A DNA stretch of 64,000 nucleotides from Alkalibacterium sp. MB6 (GTDB taxonomy: Bacteria > Bacillota > Bacilli > Lactobacillales > Carnobacteriaceae_A): positions 49,085 to 113,084 of the forward strand of contig NZ_PREX01000004.1 of assembly GCF_009935905.1 (NCBI RefSeq), written 5' to 3'. The position numbers and the translations under genes were made by a program. Positions 24,796 to 33,493 of this stretch are shown here, in pieces (the stretch's first letter is position 1; the number at the start of each line of letters is the position of its first letter). A model generated the notes under the pieces. That model did no database searches. It was given only the letters and a program-made list of their open reading frames with translations, and had not been told where the DNA came from.

Positions 24796-26151
24796 ATGAA
24801 TAAGAAGTTGGGTATGAAAGATTATGTATTTGTCGGTTCAATGTTATTCGGGTTATTTTTTGGGGCTGGGAATTTAATTTTCCCTGTTCATATGGGGCAG
24901 TTAGCTGGACAAAATGTATTTTGGGCTAACATTGGCTTTTTAATCACCGGGATTGGACTCCCGTTTTTAGGTGTCATCGCGATGGGCGTGTCAAACAGCG
25001 CCAGCGTGTATGATTTGTCCTCTCGAGTGAATAAGCATTATGCGAAATTATTTACCATTTTACTTTATTTAGTTATCGGTCCATTCTTTGCTCTACCGAG
25101 ACTAGCGACAACGTCTTATGAAATTGGGATTGCGCCACTTGTATCAAGCGGAAATCAGCGTCTCGCACTAGCATTGTTCTCAATCGCCTTCTTTGCATTG
25201 GCGTGGTTTTATTCGAAAAAACCCAGTAAAATCATTGTGTATGTTGGAAAAGTATTGAACCCTATTTTCTTACTGACCTTAGGAGTCTTATTGGTTTTGG
25301 CCTTCATCAATCCAATCGGTTCGGTTTCAGATATGCCTGTCCAAGCTTCTTACCAGACACAAGCTTTTTCAAATGGGTTCTTGGAAGGGTACAACACGCT
25401 GGATGCTTTAGCAGCATTAGCGTTTGGTGTCGTTATTATTTCTACTTTGAGAAACATGGGTGTAACGAAGCCTAAAGATATTGCGGTCGATACGATTCGC
25501 TCAGGTGTGTTGAGCATGGTATTAATGGGAGTCATCTATTCCTTACTGGCTTATATGGGTGCTAAAAGTCTCGGTGCCTTTGAGATCAGCGAAAACGGTG
25601 GGATTGCACTAGCGCAACTGTCGCATTATTACCTTGGCCAAGGGGGCAGCTTGCTTCTCGCACTAATTGTCATCTCAGCCTGTTTGAAAACAGCAATCGG
25701 CCTAGTGACCTCTTTTTCGGAAACCTTCATCGAACTCTTTCCGAGCAGAAGCTACGCCTTTTTTATAGCAGTCGCCTCCATATTGCCTGCGGTATTTGCG
25801 AACGTTGGTTTAACAAACATTATTGATTTTTCTATTCCAGTCTTGATGTTTATCTATCCCTTAGCCATGGTATTAATCATTTTAACCCTGATTAACCCAT
25901 TATTTAAAGGCTATCAGTCGGTCTACTTTTGGACAACAGCTTTCACACTTTTAGCAGCTACAGTTGACGCACTAAATGCCAGCTTGTGGAGAGAAGCGGC
26001 ATGGATTCAGTGGATTGTTAACGCAGCTGATCAGGTGCTTCCTTTGTTCCAATACGGCATGGGGTGGTTACTACCCGCCATACTTGGCTTCTTTGTAGGC
26101 TATGCAATAGCCGTGACTCGTCGCCATCACACTCAAGTTCAGTTCACTTAA
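24796..26151 (+). CDS. brnQ: Branched-chain amino acid:cation symporter
   Basis: The 451-residue protein has about 12 membrane helices and the BrnQ opening GSMLFGLFFGAGNLIFPVHMGQ, followed by ITGIGLPFLGVIAMG and PRLATTSYEIGIAP. It imports leucine, isoleucine and valine with sodium or protons. The length matches the family (about 440-450 residues). It is monocistronic, with its own promoter and a bidirectional terminator. Nothing in the sequence separates it from other BrnQ paralogues in substrate preference. Confidence 0.95.
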   Translation: MNKKLGMKDYVFVGSMLFGLFFGAGNLIFPVHMGQLAGQNVFWANIGFLITGIGLPFLGVIAMGVSNSASVYDLSSRVNKHYAKLFTILLYLVIGPFFALPRLATTSYEIGIAPLVSSGNQRLALALFSIAFFALAWFYSKKPSKIIVYVGKVLNPIFLLTLGVLLVLAFINPIGSVSDMPVQASYQTQAFSNGFLEGYNTLDALAALAFGVVIISTLRNMGVTKPKDIAVDTIRSGVLSMVLMGVIYSLLAYMGAKSLGAFEISENGGIALAQLSHYYLGQGGSLLLALIVISACLKTAIGLVTSFSETFIELFPSRSYAFFIAVASILPAVFANVGLTNIIDFSIPVLMFIYPLAMVLIILTLINPLFKGYQSVYFWTTAFTLLAATVDALNASLWREAAWIQWIVNAADQVLPLFQYGMGWLLPAILGFFVGYAIAVTRRHHTQVQFT

Positions 26152-26166
26152 GCATAACTGAATACA

Positions 26167-26204
26167 AAAAGACGGCAGCCCAATTAAACGGGTGCCGTCT
26201 TTTC
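26167..26204. terminator. Bidirectional terminator between brnQ and the DUF2512 gene
   Basis: AAAAGACGGCAGCCC pairs with GGGTGCCGTCTTTT around loop AATTAAAC. A-runs and T-runs on opposite sides serve both convergent genes. Confidence 0.92.
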
Positions 26205-26208
26205 TTAA

Positions 26209-26568
26209 TTAATGGACACGTCTTTCATCTGGAATAACATTTCCCAGTAACCAGTTATGGAAGAAGTATTCGAATAACCCCACACCAATAGCAAAGACGA
26301 AACTAGCGACTAAGAAGTCTCCATCGTTCATGCTATTTAAATACAACCAAGTCACTAAGAATGCTGTACCAGCATCAAGTAGTGTAGCAGGAATATTCCC
26401 GGCTTTACGAAGGACAAGTAAGTCTCCAACAACATAGATTAAAATAGCTACAATCGCTGCTGCAATTAAGGCATCGCCTGCAGGAGCTTCAAAAATAAGA
26501 CTTAAAACGACCCAACCTAAAACCAAATGAGCAACCAATTTAATGGCAATAGCTTTTACATGATTCAT
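26209..26568 (-). CDS. DUF2512 family membrane protein (YndM-like)
   Basis: The 119-residue protein has four predicted membrane helices and the DUF2512 pattern: AIAIKLVAHLVLGWVVLSL, ILIYVVGDLLVLRKAGNIPA and TLLDAGTAFLVTWLYLN. The family (YndM in Bacillus) has no defined function. A longer frame starts at GTG 26577, inside the AGGAGGTG binding site, so ATG 26568 is used. It stands alone, convergent with brnQ. Confidence 0.82.
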   Translation of the reverse strand: MNHVKAIAIKLVAHLVLGWVVLSLIFEAPAGDALIAAAIVAILIYVVGDLLVLRKAGNIPATLLDAGTAFLVTWLYLNSMNDGDFLVASFVFAIGVGLFEYFFHNWLLGNVIPDERRVH

Positions 26569-26644
26569 TCTATGCACCTCCTATTTTTATTAAATCAATC
26601 ATAAATAATTGGTTTAGATAGTACAAACTATAACACTTGTTACA

Positions 26645-26680
26645 ATAAAAAAACCTTCAGTCATGTAAACTGAAGGTTTA
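26645..26680 (-). terminator. Terminator of the YczE-like gene
   Basis: Reading the minus strand, AAACCTTCAGT and ACTGAAGGTTT form an 11-bp stem followed by a T-run. Confidence 0.92.
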
Positions 26681-26687
26681 GAACGAG

Positions 26688-27320
26688 TTATTTTTTTGTA
26701 GCGTATTTTAATTCTTTTGTATTCAAATCCTTTTGGAAAACATCACGGAAGAATTGAATCAAAGGCCCGAGGAAGAAAGCAGTCAGTATAGTGTTGACGC
26801 CAAGTGTTGCACCCAGTAAGAAGCCAATCAAAGCAAAGGCAGTATCTAAAACAACACGGACCACTCGGAAAGAAAACCGACCGTCTAATTTGTCAGTCAC
26901 AATAATCGGTAGGGCATCGTAAGGAGCCACACCTTCTTTCGCTTCAATATACAAAGCCGCTCCCATAGAAAGCGATAAAATACCTAAAATAGAAAAGACG
27001 ACGCGTAAGATTAGATTGTCTGGGGTCCCAAACAGATTCAAGTATGTGGAAACCGTTACATCTGATAAATTACCTACTAAAAATATGTTGATCAAGGTCC
27101 CTATTCCTATCATTGACCGATCCGCAAAATAGATTAATATTAAAGCAGCCAAACTTGAAATCATGATGAATACGCCAAATTCCATATTAAGAAAGCCACT
27201 GAAACCAAGGTTAAACATCGTATAAGGATCCGTACCAAAGTCCGCCAAACGGAAAAAAGACACAGCAAGACTGATAAAGAGTGTACCAATTAGTGAGTAA
27301 GTTAATTTAATTTTTTTCAT
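26688..27320 (-). CDS. YczE/YitT-type membrane protein (DUF6198-like)
   Basis: The 210-residue protein has five or six membrane helices and the YczE pattern: ISLAVSFFRLADFGTDPYTM at the start, GIGTLINIFLVGNLSD in the middle, and GVAPYDALPIIVTDKLDGRF in the second half. The repeated GTDPYT/GVAPYD loops suggest an internal duplication. In B. subtilis YczE is needed for surfactin synthesis by an unclear route; no such pathway is seen here. It is monocistronic, with its own terminator. Function is open. Confidence 0.8.
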   Translation of the reverse strand: MKKIKLTYSLIGTLFISLAVSFFRLADFGTDPYTMFNLGFSGFLNMEFGVFIMISSLAALILIYFADRSMIGIGTLINIFLVGNLSDVTVSTYLNLFGTPDNLILRVVFSILGILSLSMGAALYIEAKEGVAPYDALPIIVTDKLDGRFSFRVVRVVLDTAFALIGFLLGATLGVNTILTAFFLGPLIQFFRDVFQKDLNTKELKYATKK

Positions 27321-27392
27321 AATCTACCTCAATTTCTTTATAATATCCAAGAATTATCATACGTTGAAACGGATACAAAGTCAATGACAAAT

Positions 27393-27430
27393 AAAAAAGA
27401 CCCTATAGTGGAAGCTGGTATAGAGTCTTC
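27393..27430 (-). terminator. Terminator of the VOC-DUF2200 operon
   Basis: On the minus strand AAGACTCTATACC and CACTATAGGGTCTT form an imperfect stem followed by TTTTTT. Confidence 0.8.
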
Positions 27431-27440
27431 ATTAGTTATG

Positions 27441-27788
27441 TTATCTCAAAATATTTTCCATCGCTTTTCCTTTTGCCAATTCATCAATCAACTTATCAAG
27501 CTGTCTGATGGCTTTCATTAACGGGTCTACAATCTCTTCGACACGAACACCACAAATGACTCCCGTAATATTGTCACGAGAAGGGTGCATAGCCGGAGCT
27601 TCCTCAAAGAAATTCTCGAAATCAGCATCACGATTAATTTGTTCAAGCAACTCGTCTTGCGAATACCCAGTTAACCAACGAATGATTTCGTCAACTTCTC
27701 CCTTAGTGCGGTTCTTCCGTTCAGCCTTCGCCACATACATAGGGTACACCTTTGAAAAAGGCATATCAAAAATCTTATGTCTAGTCAT
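27441..27788 (-). CDS. DUF2200 family protein
   Basis: The 115-residue protein fits DUF2200: [20 protein letters not shown], then [18 protein letters not shown], and a C-terminal helix pair around [20 protein letters not shown]. It is soluble, with a single cysteine in GVICGVR, and has no known function. Its start overlaps the end of the upstream VOC gene by four bases, so the two are translated together. Confidence 0.88.
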   Translation of the reverse strand: MTRHKIFDMPFSKVYPMYVAKAERKNRTKGEVDEIIRWLTGYSQDELLEQINRDADFENFFEEAPAMHPSRDNITGVICGVRVEEIVDPLMKAIRQLDKLIDELAKGKAMENILR

Positions 27789-28210
27789 CTTATACCTCCA
27801 CGTTTAATAAGGGTCTCTTTCATAGAATCTGGCTTCTCAAACCATTCCAAAAACTCCATGCGGTGACCAAAAAAGGCATAAGTATAAAAGCGTTTGGCGC
27901 CAGGCATATTGCTGTCCTCTTCGAATGGTATATCGTTCTCTTTTAAATGGGCCATCAGCGCTACAATATCGCTCACTTCAAAAGCCGGATGACCTCGTTT
28001 TTCCGGTTTGAACCACTCGTCCAAGCCGACATGCAAAATATGTCTGCCCATATCAAACCATAAACTGTCAAAATGACTCAGTGAGTCTGGTTTTTCTACT
28101 TCTTCACAACCTAAAATATCTATAAAAAAGTGCCGTGTTTCTTTTTCCGACCCAAGTGGGGCAGTGATTTGTATATGATCCAATCCTTTAAAAGCAAAAG
28201 CCACTTTCAT
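27785..28210 (-). CDS. VOC (glyoxalase/bleomycin-resistance) family protein
   Basis: The 141-residue protein has the two beta-alpha-beta halves of a vicinal-oxygen-chelate fold. The first half is [27 protein letters not shown] and the second is [23 protein letters not shown] followed by [17 protein letters not shown]. His and Glu residues at the ends (DHIQI, HVGLDEW, HPAFEV, MEFLEW) are in metal-ligand positions. Substrate unknown; such proteins include glyoxalases, dioxygenases and antibiotic-binding proteins. It leads a two-gene unit with DUF2200 and is divergent from the OsmC gene. Confidence 0.88.
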   Translation of the reverse strand: MKVAFAFKGLDHIQITAPLGSEKETRHFFIDILGCEEVEKPDSLSHFDSLWFDMGRHILHVGLDEWFKPEKRGHPAFEVSDIVALMAHLKENDIPFEEDSNMPGAKRFYTYAFFGHRMEFLEWFEKPDSMKETLIKRGGIR

Positions 28211-28258
28211 CGCTCCTTTAGTATTTCGTCTGTCTCTAGTTTACCATACCACACTCAA

Positions 28259-28305
28259 TTGACCACTGTCTTAAAGAAGATTAGACTAAACCCGTGTGCT
28301 ATAAT
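28259..28305 (+). promoter_or_regulatory. Promoter region of the OsmC-esterase unit
   Basis: TTGACC (28259-28264) with TAGACT 17 bases later (28282-28287) is a good sigma-A promoter. A second, extended -10 (TGCTATAAT, 28297-28305) lies 18 bases further down. Confidence 0.6.
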
Positions 28306-28338
28306 AAGGCTAACATGATAAGAAGTGGAGTGAAAGAA

Positions 28339-28761
28339 ATGAAAGCAAGCACAACGTGGGAAGGCAATATGGCCTTTACAATGACGAATGAAAACGGCAA
28401 TACAATGAGGATGGATGCACCTGTCGCTAACGGTGGAGAGGGCAGTGGGCCGTCGCCAATGGAAGTGGTCCTTGGAGGATTAGCAGGATGTATGGGCATC
28501 GACATGGTAATGGTATTGAAGCCTTATTTAGACAAGATTGAGCGCATGACCTTTGATACAGTTGGCGAGCGCAACGACGAACCGCCTCGTTATTTCAAAG
28601 CCATCGAATTAGTTGTACATGTAGACGGAGACGTTCCAGCCAGCCGAGTCTGGCGTGCGGTTAAACTAAGTGATGAGAAATACTGTTCTGTAGCCAATTC
28701 ACTGAATGCAGAGTTAAGTTACAAAGTTATTTTAAATGGCGAAGAAGCAGCAGAAGCATAA
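28339..28761 (+). CDS. OsmC/Ohr-family protein
   Basis: The 140-residue protein has the OsmC fold with both redox cysteines: Cys51 in GGLAGCMGIDMV and Cys116 in SDEKYCSVANSL. Members reduce organic hydroperoxides using these two cysteines. GGEGSGPSPMEVVLGGL is typical of the YhfA-like branch rather than Ohr. An open frame extends to 28294, but ATG 28339 follows a GTGGAG site. The esterase gene follows after 21 bases with its own binding site, so the two may be co-transcribed. Confidence 0.9.
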   Translation: MKASTTWEGNMAFTMTNENGNTMRMDAPVANGGEGSGPSPMEVVLGGLAGCMGIDMVMVLKPYLDKIERMTFDTVGERNDEPPRYFKAIELVVHVDGDVPASRVWRAVKLSDEKYCSVANSLNAELSYKVILNGEEAAEA

Positions 28762-28782
28762 ATATATTAAATTAAGGAGACC

Positions 28783-29571
28783 ATGATGACGACACTAAAT
28801 GCAACAGTTCATTCCGAACAATTAATGAGGAAAGTGAATTATTTTGCAGTCATACCTGACAAAGTAGAAACTAAATATAATGAGCAAACTAAAAAACAAG
28901 AAGTGGTCCCGTTTAAAACCTTGTATTTATTACACGGTTGGTCAGGACACTATATGGACTGGGTTCACAACAGTCGTATAGTTGAATGGGCAGAAGAGTA
29001 TAACTTGGCAGTGATAATGCCTTCTGGAGAAAACGGCTTTTACGTGGATCACCCACACCACAACAATTTTGGGTCCTTTATTGGAGAAGAATTAGTCAAC
29101 GTCACGCGACAACTCTTTCCCTTATCCAACAAAAGGGAAGACACCTTCATCGGCGGCTTATCTATGGGCGGCTTTGGCGCACTGAGAAACGGTTATACCT
29201 ACAGTGACACCTTTAGTAAAATCATCGCTTTATCAAGTCGAGTCTTTTCAAAAGAAGACAACACATTCCATGATTTAACGGAAGACACGCCCATTAACCG
29301 AAGTTTGTGGCCATTGATCCCATCAAAGACCTACCGCGACTTGCCGGACAACATGGACACCTACGCTTTAGTCAAACAGGCAAAAAACAAGCCGGAACTG
29401 TACTTGGCCTGCGGAACGGACGACCATTTAATTCGAGAAAATGAAGTCTTCCATAACTGGCTCATCCAAAATGGCTTTGATCACGAATACCGGGAAGAAC
29501 CTGGTGACCACAATTGGGACTTTTGGAATACATTTTTACTAGATGCACTACCTTGGCTAGTCGAGAAATAA
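28783..29571 (+). CDS. Esterase of the EstA/esterase D family
   Basis: The 262-residue alpha/beta hydrolase has the LYLLHGWSGHYMDW oxyanion region, the nucleophile elbow GGLSMGGFGAL (Ser127), an acid in ACGTDDHL and the catalytic His in PGDHNWDFW. This is the pattern of the tributyrin esterase/S-formylglutathione hydrolase group found in LAB. It probably cleaves short-chain esters in the cytoplasm; there is no signal peptide. Start ATG 28783 or the adjacent ATG 28786 is preceded by AAGGAGA. A terminator follows the stop directly. Confidence 0.9.
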   Translation: MMTTLNATVHSEQLMRKVNYFAVIPDKVETKYNEQTKKQEVVPFKTLYLLHGWSGHYMDWVHNSRIVEWAEEYNLAVIMPSGENGFYVDHPHHNNFGSFIGEELVNVTRQLFPLSNKREDTFIGGLSMGGFGALRNGYTYSDTFSKIIALSSRVFSKEDNTFHDLTEDTPINRSLWPLIPSKTYRDLPDNMDTYALVKQAKNKPELYLACGTDDHLIRENEVFHNWLIQNGFDHEYREEPGDHNWDFWNTFLLDALPWLVEK

Positions 29572-29572
29572 A

Positions 29573-29625
29573 AGAAAGCTGGAACGGATCGAGGCGCAGT
29601 GCCTTTTCCGTTCCAGCTTCTTTTT
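29573..29625 (+). terminator. Terminator after the esterase gene
   Basis: GAAAGCTGGAACGGA and TCCGTTCCAGCTTC form a long stem around a GC-rich loop, followed by TTTTT. Confidence 0.92.
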
Positions 29626-29693
29626 ATGGCTATACTCAGTTGAATCTTTTACTTGAGTATGGAGATAGACTCCTAAAAAGTTAATACAACACA

Positions 29694-30038
29694 TTAGTCA
29701 ATGACCTCTATATGAATAGCGACAGTACCCCATTGCTTTTCTTGTTCAGGGGAGTAAATTTTATAAGTATTTTCAAGCATTTGTTCAACCGTTTGACCTT
29801 GTGCGCCTAAAATTTGATCAGGCAATGTTTCGTACATCTTTTTAAAAGTAGGGAAGCGGTCCAATGCCATAACACGAACGGTTAAAGTCTCCAAAGGATT
29901 TGACAGCTTGGTAAAGGTAATCGTATCGTTTACTTTAAGCTGACGCCTTTTTTGATCCCATAAACGGATCTCTACTAATTTTTCTTTAGACTGAATCGCG
30001 TTAAACGGGTCATCGTACAAAGTCATGTCGTGATTCAT
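29694..30038 (-). CDS. ASCH-domain protein
   Basis: The 114-residue protein is a single ASCH domain: PFNAIQSKEKLVEIRLWDQK at the start matches the conserved FxxIxxGxKxxExRL pattern, and KVNDTITFTKLS and VRVMALDRFPTFKKMYE follow. ASCH domains resemble PUA and bind RNA or modified nucleosides (YqfB-type members are amidohydrolases), but this one has no assigned role. The frame is open to 30077; ATG 30038 has GGAGG at the right distance. It lies downstream of pepS with a terminator between. Confidence 0.82.
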   Translation of the reverse strand: MNHDMTLYDDPFNAIQSKEKLVEIRLWDQKRRQLKVNDTITFTKLSNPLETLTVRVMALDRFPTFKKMYETLPDQILGAQGQTVEQMLENTYKIYSPEQEKQWGTVAIHIEVID

Positions 30039-30059
30039 CACGAACCTCCAATAGTCATA

Positions 30060-30095
30060 CAAAACCTTCCCCAACAATCGTCGAGGAAGGCCTTA
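30060..30095 (-). terminator. Terminator of the aminopeptidase gene
   Basis: On the minus strand CCTTCC(T) and (G)GGGAAGG form a stem around CGACGATTGTT, followed by a short T-run. Confidence 0.65.
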
Positions 30096-30109
30096 TAGTT
30101 TTTTAAATA

Positions 30110-31348
30110 TTAAGCCCAAGCACCTTTACGGAAAACAGGCACGCGAGAACCGTCTTCACGGATGCCGTCGATGTCCATTTCGTTTGAGCCGATCATAAAG
30201 TCAACGTGAACGTCAGAACGGTTTAAACCGGCTGCTTTCAGTTCATCTTCTGACATCTCAGTTCCGCCTTCAAGGTTGAACGCGTAAGCTGATCCTAAAG
30301 CCAAGTGGTTAGACGCATTTTCATCAAATAATGTATTGAAGAAAGTCAAACCAGATTGAGAAATAGGGGACGCATCAGGAACAAGTGCCACTTCGCCTAA
30401 ACGAGCAGCGCCTTCATCTGTTTCAATTAACTGCTTGATCACGTCTTCGCCTTTATCAGCCGTAACCTTTTCGACTTTACCGTCTTTGAAATGGAATGTC
30501 ATGCCTTCGATAATCGTACCTGCATAACTTAGTGGTTTAGTCGAGACAACCACACCATCCACACGGTTCGCATCTGGAGCTGCAAAGACTTCCTCAGTCG
30601 GCATATTTGCCATGAAGCGTTCGCCGCGAGCATTCAAGCTTCCAGCACCTTCCCAGCGGTGACCTTTAGGTAAGCCAACCGTTAAGTCAGTTCCAGGAGC
30701 TGTAAAGTGAAGAGCAGTAAACTGTTCTTTATTCAATTCATCAGCTTTAGATTCCAACGTCTTGTCTTTTTCTTCCCAAGTCGCTACAGGGTTCTCATCA
30801 TATAAATGAATCGCTTTGAAAATAGCATCCCATAACGCGTCAACGCGTTCTTCAGCTGTTTCTAATTCAGGGAATACTTTCTCAGCCCATTTTTCTCCAG
30901 CGGCCGCTGCAACGACCCAGCTGACTTTGTTGGATTGAGTGGCTTGACGCATCGCTTTAAACGCACGTCCATTGGCAGCCTGTGCCGCAGCAATTTTCGT
31001 GCTGTCCAGACCTTTTAGTGAATCAGGGTCTGATGAGCGCACGCTAATTCGGCTAGCACCTTTTTCGATAAAATCGTTAGACTCATCGACTTTGTATTGA
31101 GGAACCGTTGACACGACTTCTTTTGAAGCGTGTTTAAAGGTTGAACGAGTGACTTGATCGTCCGTCCATTTAACAATCACTTCTTTAGCGCCACGTTCGT
31201 AAGCTGCTTCTGTAATCAAGCGCGCAAGAGGTGCTTGATCAACGTCAATGCTTAAAATAACCGTGTGTCCCTCTGAAACGTTAACGCCCGTAGACACAAG
31301 TAAATCTGCATAAGTTTTCAAATGTTTCTCGAAATCTGGTAATACCAT
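30110..31348 (-). CDS. pepS: M29-family aminopeptidase (PepS/AmpS type)
   Basis: The 412-residue protein matches PepS-type M29 metallopeptidases of LAB in length and motifs: IIEGMTFHFKDGKVEKVTAD, RLGEVALVPDASPISQ, FDENASNHLALGSAYAFN and SDVHVDFMIGSNEMDIDGI. These contain the Glu, His and Asp metal ligands expected for a two-cobalt or two-zinc site. It removes N-terminal residues from oligopeptides in the cytoplasm. An open frame reaches 31381, but ATG 31348 follows AGAAGGAGG. It is monocistronic. Confidence 0.93.
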   Translation of the reverse strand: MVLPDFEKHLKTYADLLVSTGVNVSEGHTVILSIDVDQAPLARLITEAAYERGAKEVIVKWTDDQVTRSTFKHASKEVVSTVPQYKVDESNDFIEKGASRISVRSSDPDSLKGLDSTKIAAAQAANGRAFKAMRQATQSNKVSWVVAAAAGEKWAEKVFPELETAEERVDALWDAIFKAIHLYDENPVATWEEKDKTLESKADELNKEQFTALHFTAPGTDLTVGLPKGHRWEGAGSLNARGERFMANMPTEEVFAAPDANRVDGVVVSTKPLSYAGTIIEGMTFHFKDGKVEKVTADKGEDVIKQLIETDEGAARLGEVALVPDASPISQSGLTFFNTLFDENASNHLALGSAYAFNLEGGTEMSEDELKAAGLNRSDVHVDFMIGSNEMDIDGIREDGSRVPVFRKGAWA

Positions 31349-31650
31349 GAAATTGCCTCCTTCTATGATTGAAATACTCATTCATCTTAGCATATTCACC
31401 AATTCGTCACAATCACAAATAAATAAGACACTTTGGTCAATTTGTAATAATTTAATATCGGTTGCCATATAAACTAGTCATAAACATAATGAATAATATA
31501 ACAAAAACGATTGTTATTTAACCTTTATTCTAGTTATGTAAATAGTGTGAAAGATAAGTAGAGCCTTTTTATAAGATGTTTATTATGTTATACTATAGTG
31601 GATTAAATCTATATTTACATTAGATAATAATAGTGAGAGGGAGTAGACGT
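31349..31650. other. Intergenic region between pepS and the TetR gene
   Basis: This AT-rich 302-base gap separates two divergent genes. It holds an extended -10 (TGTTATACT, 31586-31594) about 55 bases ahead of the TetR start, with a poor -35. No clear operator palindrome or repeat was seen. Confidence 0.5.
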
Positions 31651-32220
31651 GTGCCCAGAAAAAGAAGAATTCATAGAGAACATATTTTGGAGGCTGCTCT
31701 CAATTTAATGAGAGAAGAAGGATTTGAGCATTTCACTGCGCGCAAGATTGCAGATCACCTTAAAGCTTCTACGCAACCCATCTACAAAGAGTTTACCAAT
31801 ATGGATGACTTGAAAGTTAATTTGACCGACTATGTTATAGACATGCTAGGAGAAAAAGTGTTTCGTTTACACGACGAAGGAACCGGTTTGAAAGAAGCAT
31901 GCATTAACTACATACAGTTTGCCAGTGAAGAACAAACTTTATTTTCTGCACTGTTTACTCACGGGGAATTGTCTATTGTGACTCTTCAGACCTTCATTGA
32001 AGATTCCCTTCATAAAGCGATTAGCCGTACGGAAGGACTAGAAAATCTCACTGAAAGTGACCGAGATTCATTGTTGAGCATAATATGGCCGACCATATTC
32101 GGTGTTGCTGTATTAACAGCCCAAAATGTAAGCACTTATGAAGAAGAAAGTCTCTCAACGAGAGCAGAGAATATCGTGGACCATTCTGTATCAGTGTGGA
32201 AAGATTTTCAAAAAGTTTAA
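31651..32220 (+). CDS. TetR/AcrR-family transcriptional regulator
   Basis: The 189-residue protein has an N-terminal helix-turn-helix of TetR type: HREHILEAALNLMREEGFEH, then FTARKIADHLKASTQPIYKE, then FTNMDDLKVNL. The C-terminal ligand domain is not diagnostic (CINYIQFASEEQTLFSALFT resembles the WHG/TetR_C_33-type domains). A longer frame begins at GTG 31633, but that lies before the GAGAGGGAG site; GTG 31651 has correct spacing. It is transcribed away from pepS and followed by its own terminator, so its target is not obvious. It may act on itself or on the shared region upstream. Confidence 0.9.
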   Translation: MPRKRRIHREHILEAALNLMREEGFEHFTARKIADHLKASTQPIYKEFTNMDDLKVNLTDYVIDMLGEKVFRLHDEGTGLKEACINYIQFASEEQTLFSALFTHGELSIVTLQTFIEDSLHKAISRTEGLENLTESDRDSLLSIIWPTIFGVAVLTAQNVSTYEEESLSTRAENIVDHSVSVWKDFQKV

Positions 32221-32233
32221 TTAACATGGATGC

Positions 32234-32268
32234 AAAACTACCCAGCTCACTCGGCTGGGTAGTTTTTA
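32234..32268 (+). terminator. Terminator after the TetR gene
   Basis: AAAACTACCCAGC and GCTGGGTAGTTTT form a perfect stem with a T-run. Confidence 0.93.
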
Positions 32269-32294
32269 GTTTAGAGAATAGTTGGCCGATTCTA

Positions 32295-32450
32295 CGAACT
32301 CAAACGGAAAACTCTGACAAGTTCGTAGAAAAGAGGACCATTTCACCGAACTCAAACGGAAAACTCTAACGAGTTCGTAGATAAGTGGACCATTTCGCCG
32401 AACTCAAACGGAAATCTCTGACGAGTTCGTAGAAAAGAGGTCAGTAAGCA
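32295..32450. repeat. 52-bp tandem palindromic repeat array B1
   Basis: Three units start at 32295, 32347 and 32399, exactly 52 bp apart, each about 90 percent identical to the next. Each unit has the inverted arms CGAACTC and GAGTTCG (extended to CTACGAACTC / GAGTTCGTAG in some) around an AAACGGAAA-rich spacer. The sequence differs from the A arrays but has the same period and unit count. It lies between two terminators of convergent genes. Confidence 0.9.
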
Positions 32451-32464
32451 ATCCTACGAAACGA

Positions 32465-32518
32465 AAAAAGCTTGGAATGCCTACCCCTATTCCAGGGTGA
32501 GTGCGTTCCAAGCTTTTA
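32465..32518 (-). terminator. Terminator of the aldo/keto reductase gene
   Basis: AAAAGCTTGGAA and TTCCAAGCTTTT form a 12-bp perfect stem around a long internal loop, with T residues on the minus strand. Confidence 0.85.
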
Positions 32519-32526
32519 AGCATGTA

Positions 32527-33372
32527 TTAAAAGGTAATCGTATCCGGATCAGTCGCTTGACCGGCGCGACCTTTAAGTCCATCAATTAACGTCATATCCT
32601 CATCGTCGAGTTCGAAGTCAAAAATATCGGCATTCTCCCAGACGCGTTCTTTCGTAACGGTTTTTGGAAGAGGTAAGAAGTTATGCTGCAGACTCCAACG
32701 CAAGACGACTTGAGCAATCGACTTGTTATACTTCTCAGCCAAATCTTTTAACTCGTCCACCTCAAAAATTTTACCCGTACCAAGAGGACTGTAGCCTTCA
32801 TTAATAATACCGTGTTCATTGTTGAAAGCCACAAGGTCAGGCTGCATATCGCTTGGGTTGAGCATAATCTGGTTCACAGCCGGAACAATTTTAGCTGTTT
32901 CAAGCAACGGCTTTAAGTGATGCGGGCGGAAATTTGAGACGCCAATCGATTTAATTTTCCCGGCTTCAACCGCTTCTTCCATTGCTTTCCAACTCTCGGC
33001 ATTGGTTTCTTGCCATCTGTCACGGAAGGAAAGAGGGTTTGGCCAGTGAATTAAGTACAAGTCGATGTAGTCGAGTCCCAATTTTTCTAAAGACGTGTCA
33101 ATCGCTTCTTTCGTCTTATCATATCCGTGCCACCGGTTATGCAATTTCGTGGTGACAAAAATATCTTCTCTTGGAACATCCGTTTCTTTCAACGCTTGAC
33201 CGACGCCTTCTTCATTTTTGTAAGTTGCTGCGGTATCAATATGGCGATAGCCTGCTTCAAGCGCCCACAAAACGGCCTGTTTAGCTTCCTCATTGGTACA
33301 CTGCCAGGTTCCAAAGCCAATCTTTGGAATCTCTAACCCATTATTCATCTTATACGTATCCGTTAATGACAT
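32527..33372 (-). CDS. Aldo/keto reductase
   Basis: The 281-residue protein is a (beta/alpha)8 aldo/keto reductase of the AKR5-like group. The catalytic tetrad is visible: Asp and Tyr in RHIDTAATYKNEEGVG, Lys in VTTKLHN, and His in LYLIHWP. GVSNFRPHHLKPLL and PLPKTVTKERVWEN are NADPH-binding region marks. Such enzymes reduce glyoxals and other small carbonyls in the cytoplasm. ATG 33372 is preferred to the ATG six bases upstream, because AGGA directly abuts the latter. It is monocistronic, and a T-rich stretch and a flavodoxin gene lie upstream. Confidence 0.93.
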   Translation of the reverse strand: MSLTDTYKMNNGLEIPKIGFGTWQCTNEEAKQAVLWALEAGYRHIDTAATYKNEEGVGQALKETDVPREDIFVTTKLHNRWHGYDKTKEAIDTSLEKLGLDYIDLYLIHWPNPLSFRDRWQETNAESWKAMEEAVEAGKIKSIGVSNFRPHHLKPLLETAKIVPAVNQIMLNPSDMQPDLVAFNNEHGIINEGYSPLGTGKIFEVDELKDLAEKYNKSIAQVVLRWSLQHNFLPLPKTVTKERVWENADIFDFELDDEDMTLIDGLKGRAGQATDPDTITF

Positions 33373-33455
33373 ATGCATTCCTACTTTCGCTTTTTTTTCT
33401 ACATAAAATTATACGTTAAGTGGCAGTAGACTTCCAATGAAAGTGTTTTTTATAG

Positions 33456-33491
33456 AAAAAAGACACCCTTATGAAAAGTAGGTGTCTTGTC
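33456..33491 (-). terminator. Terminator of the flavodoxin gene
   Basis: On the minus strand AAGACACCTAC and ATAAGGGTGTCTT form a stem followed by TTTTTT. Confidence 0.88.
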
Positions 33492-33493
33492 TA

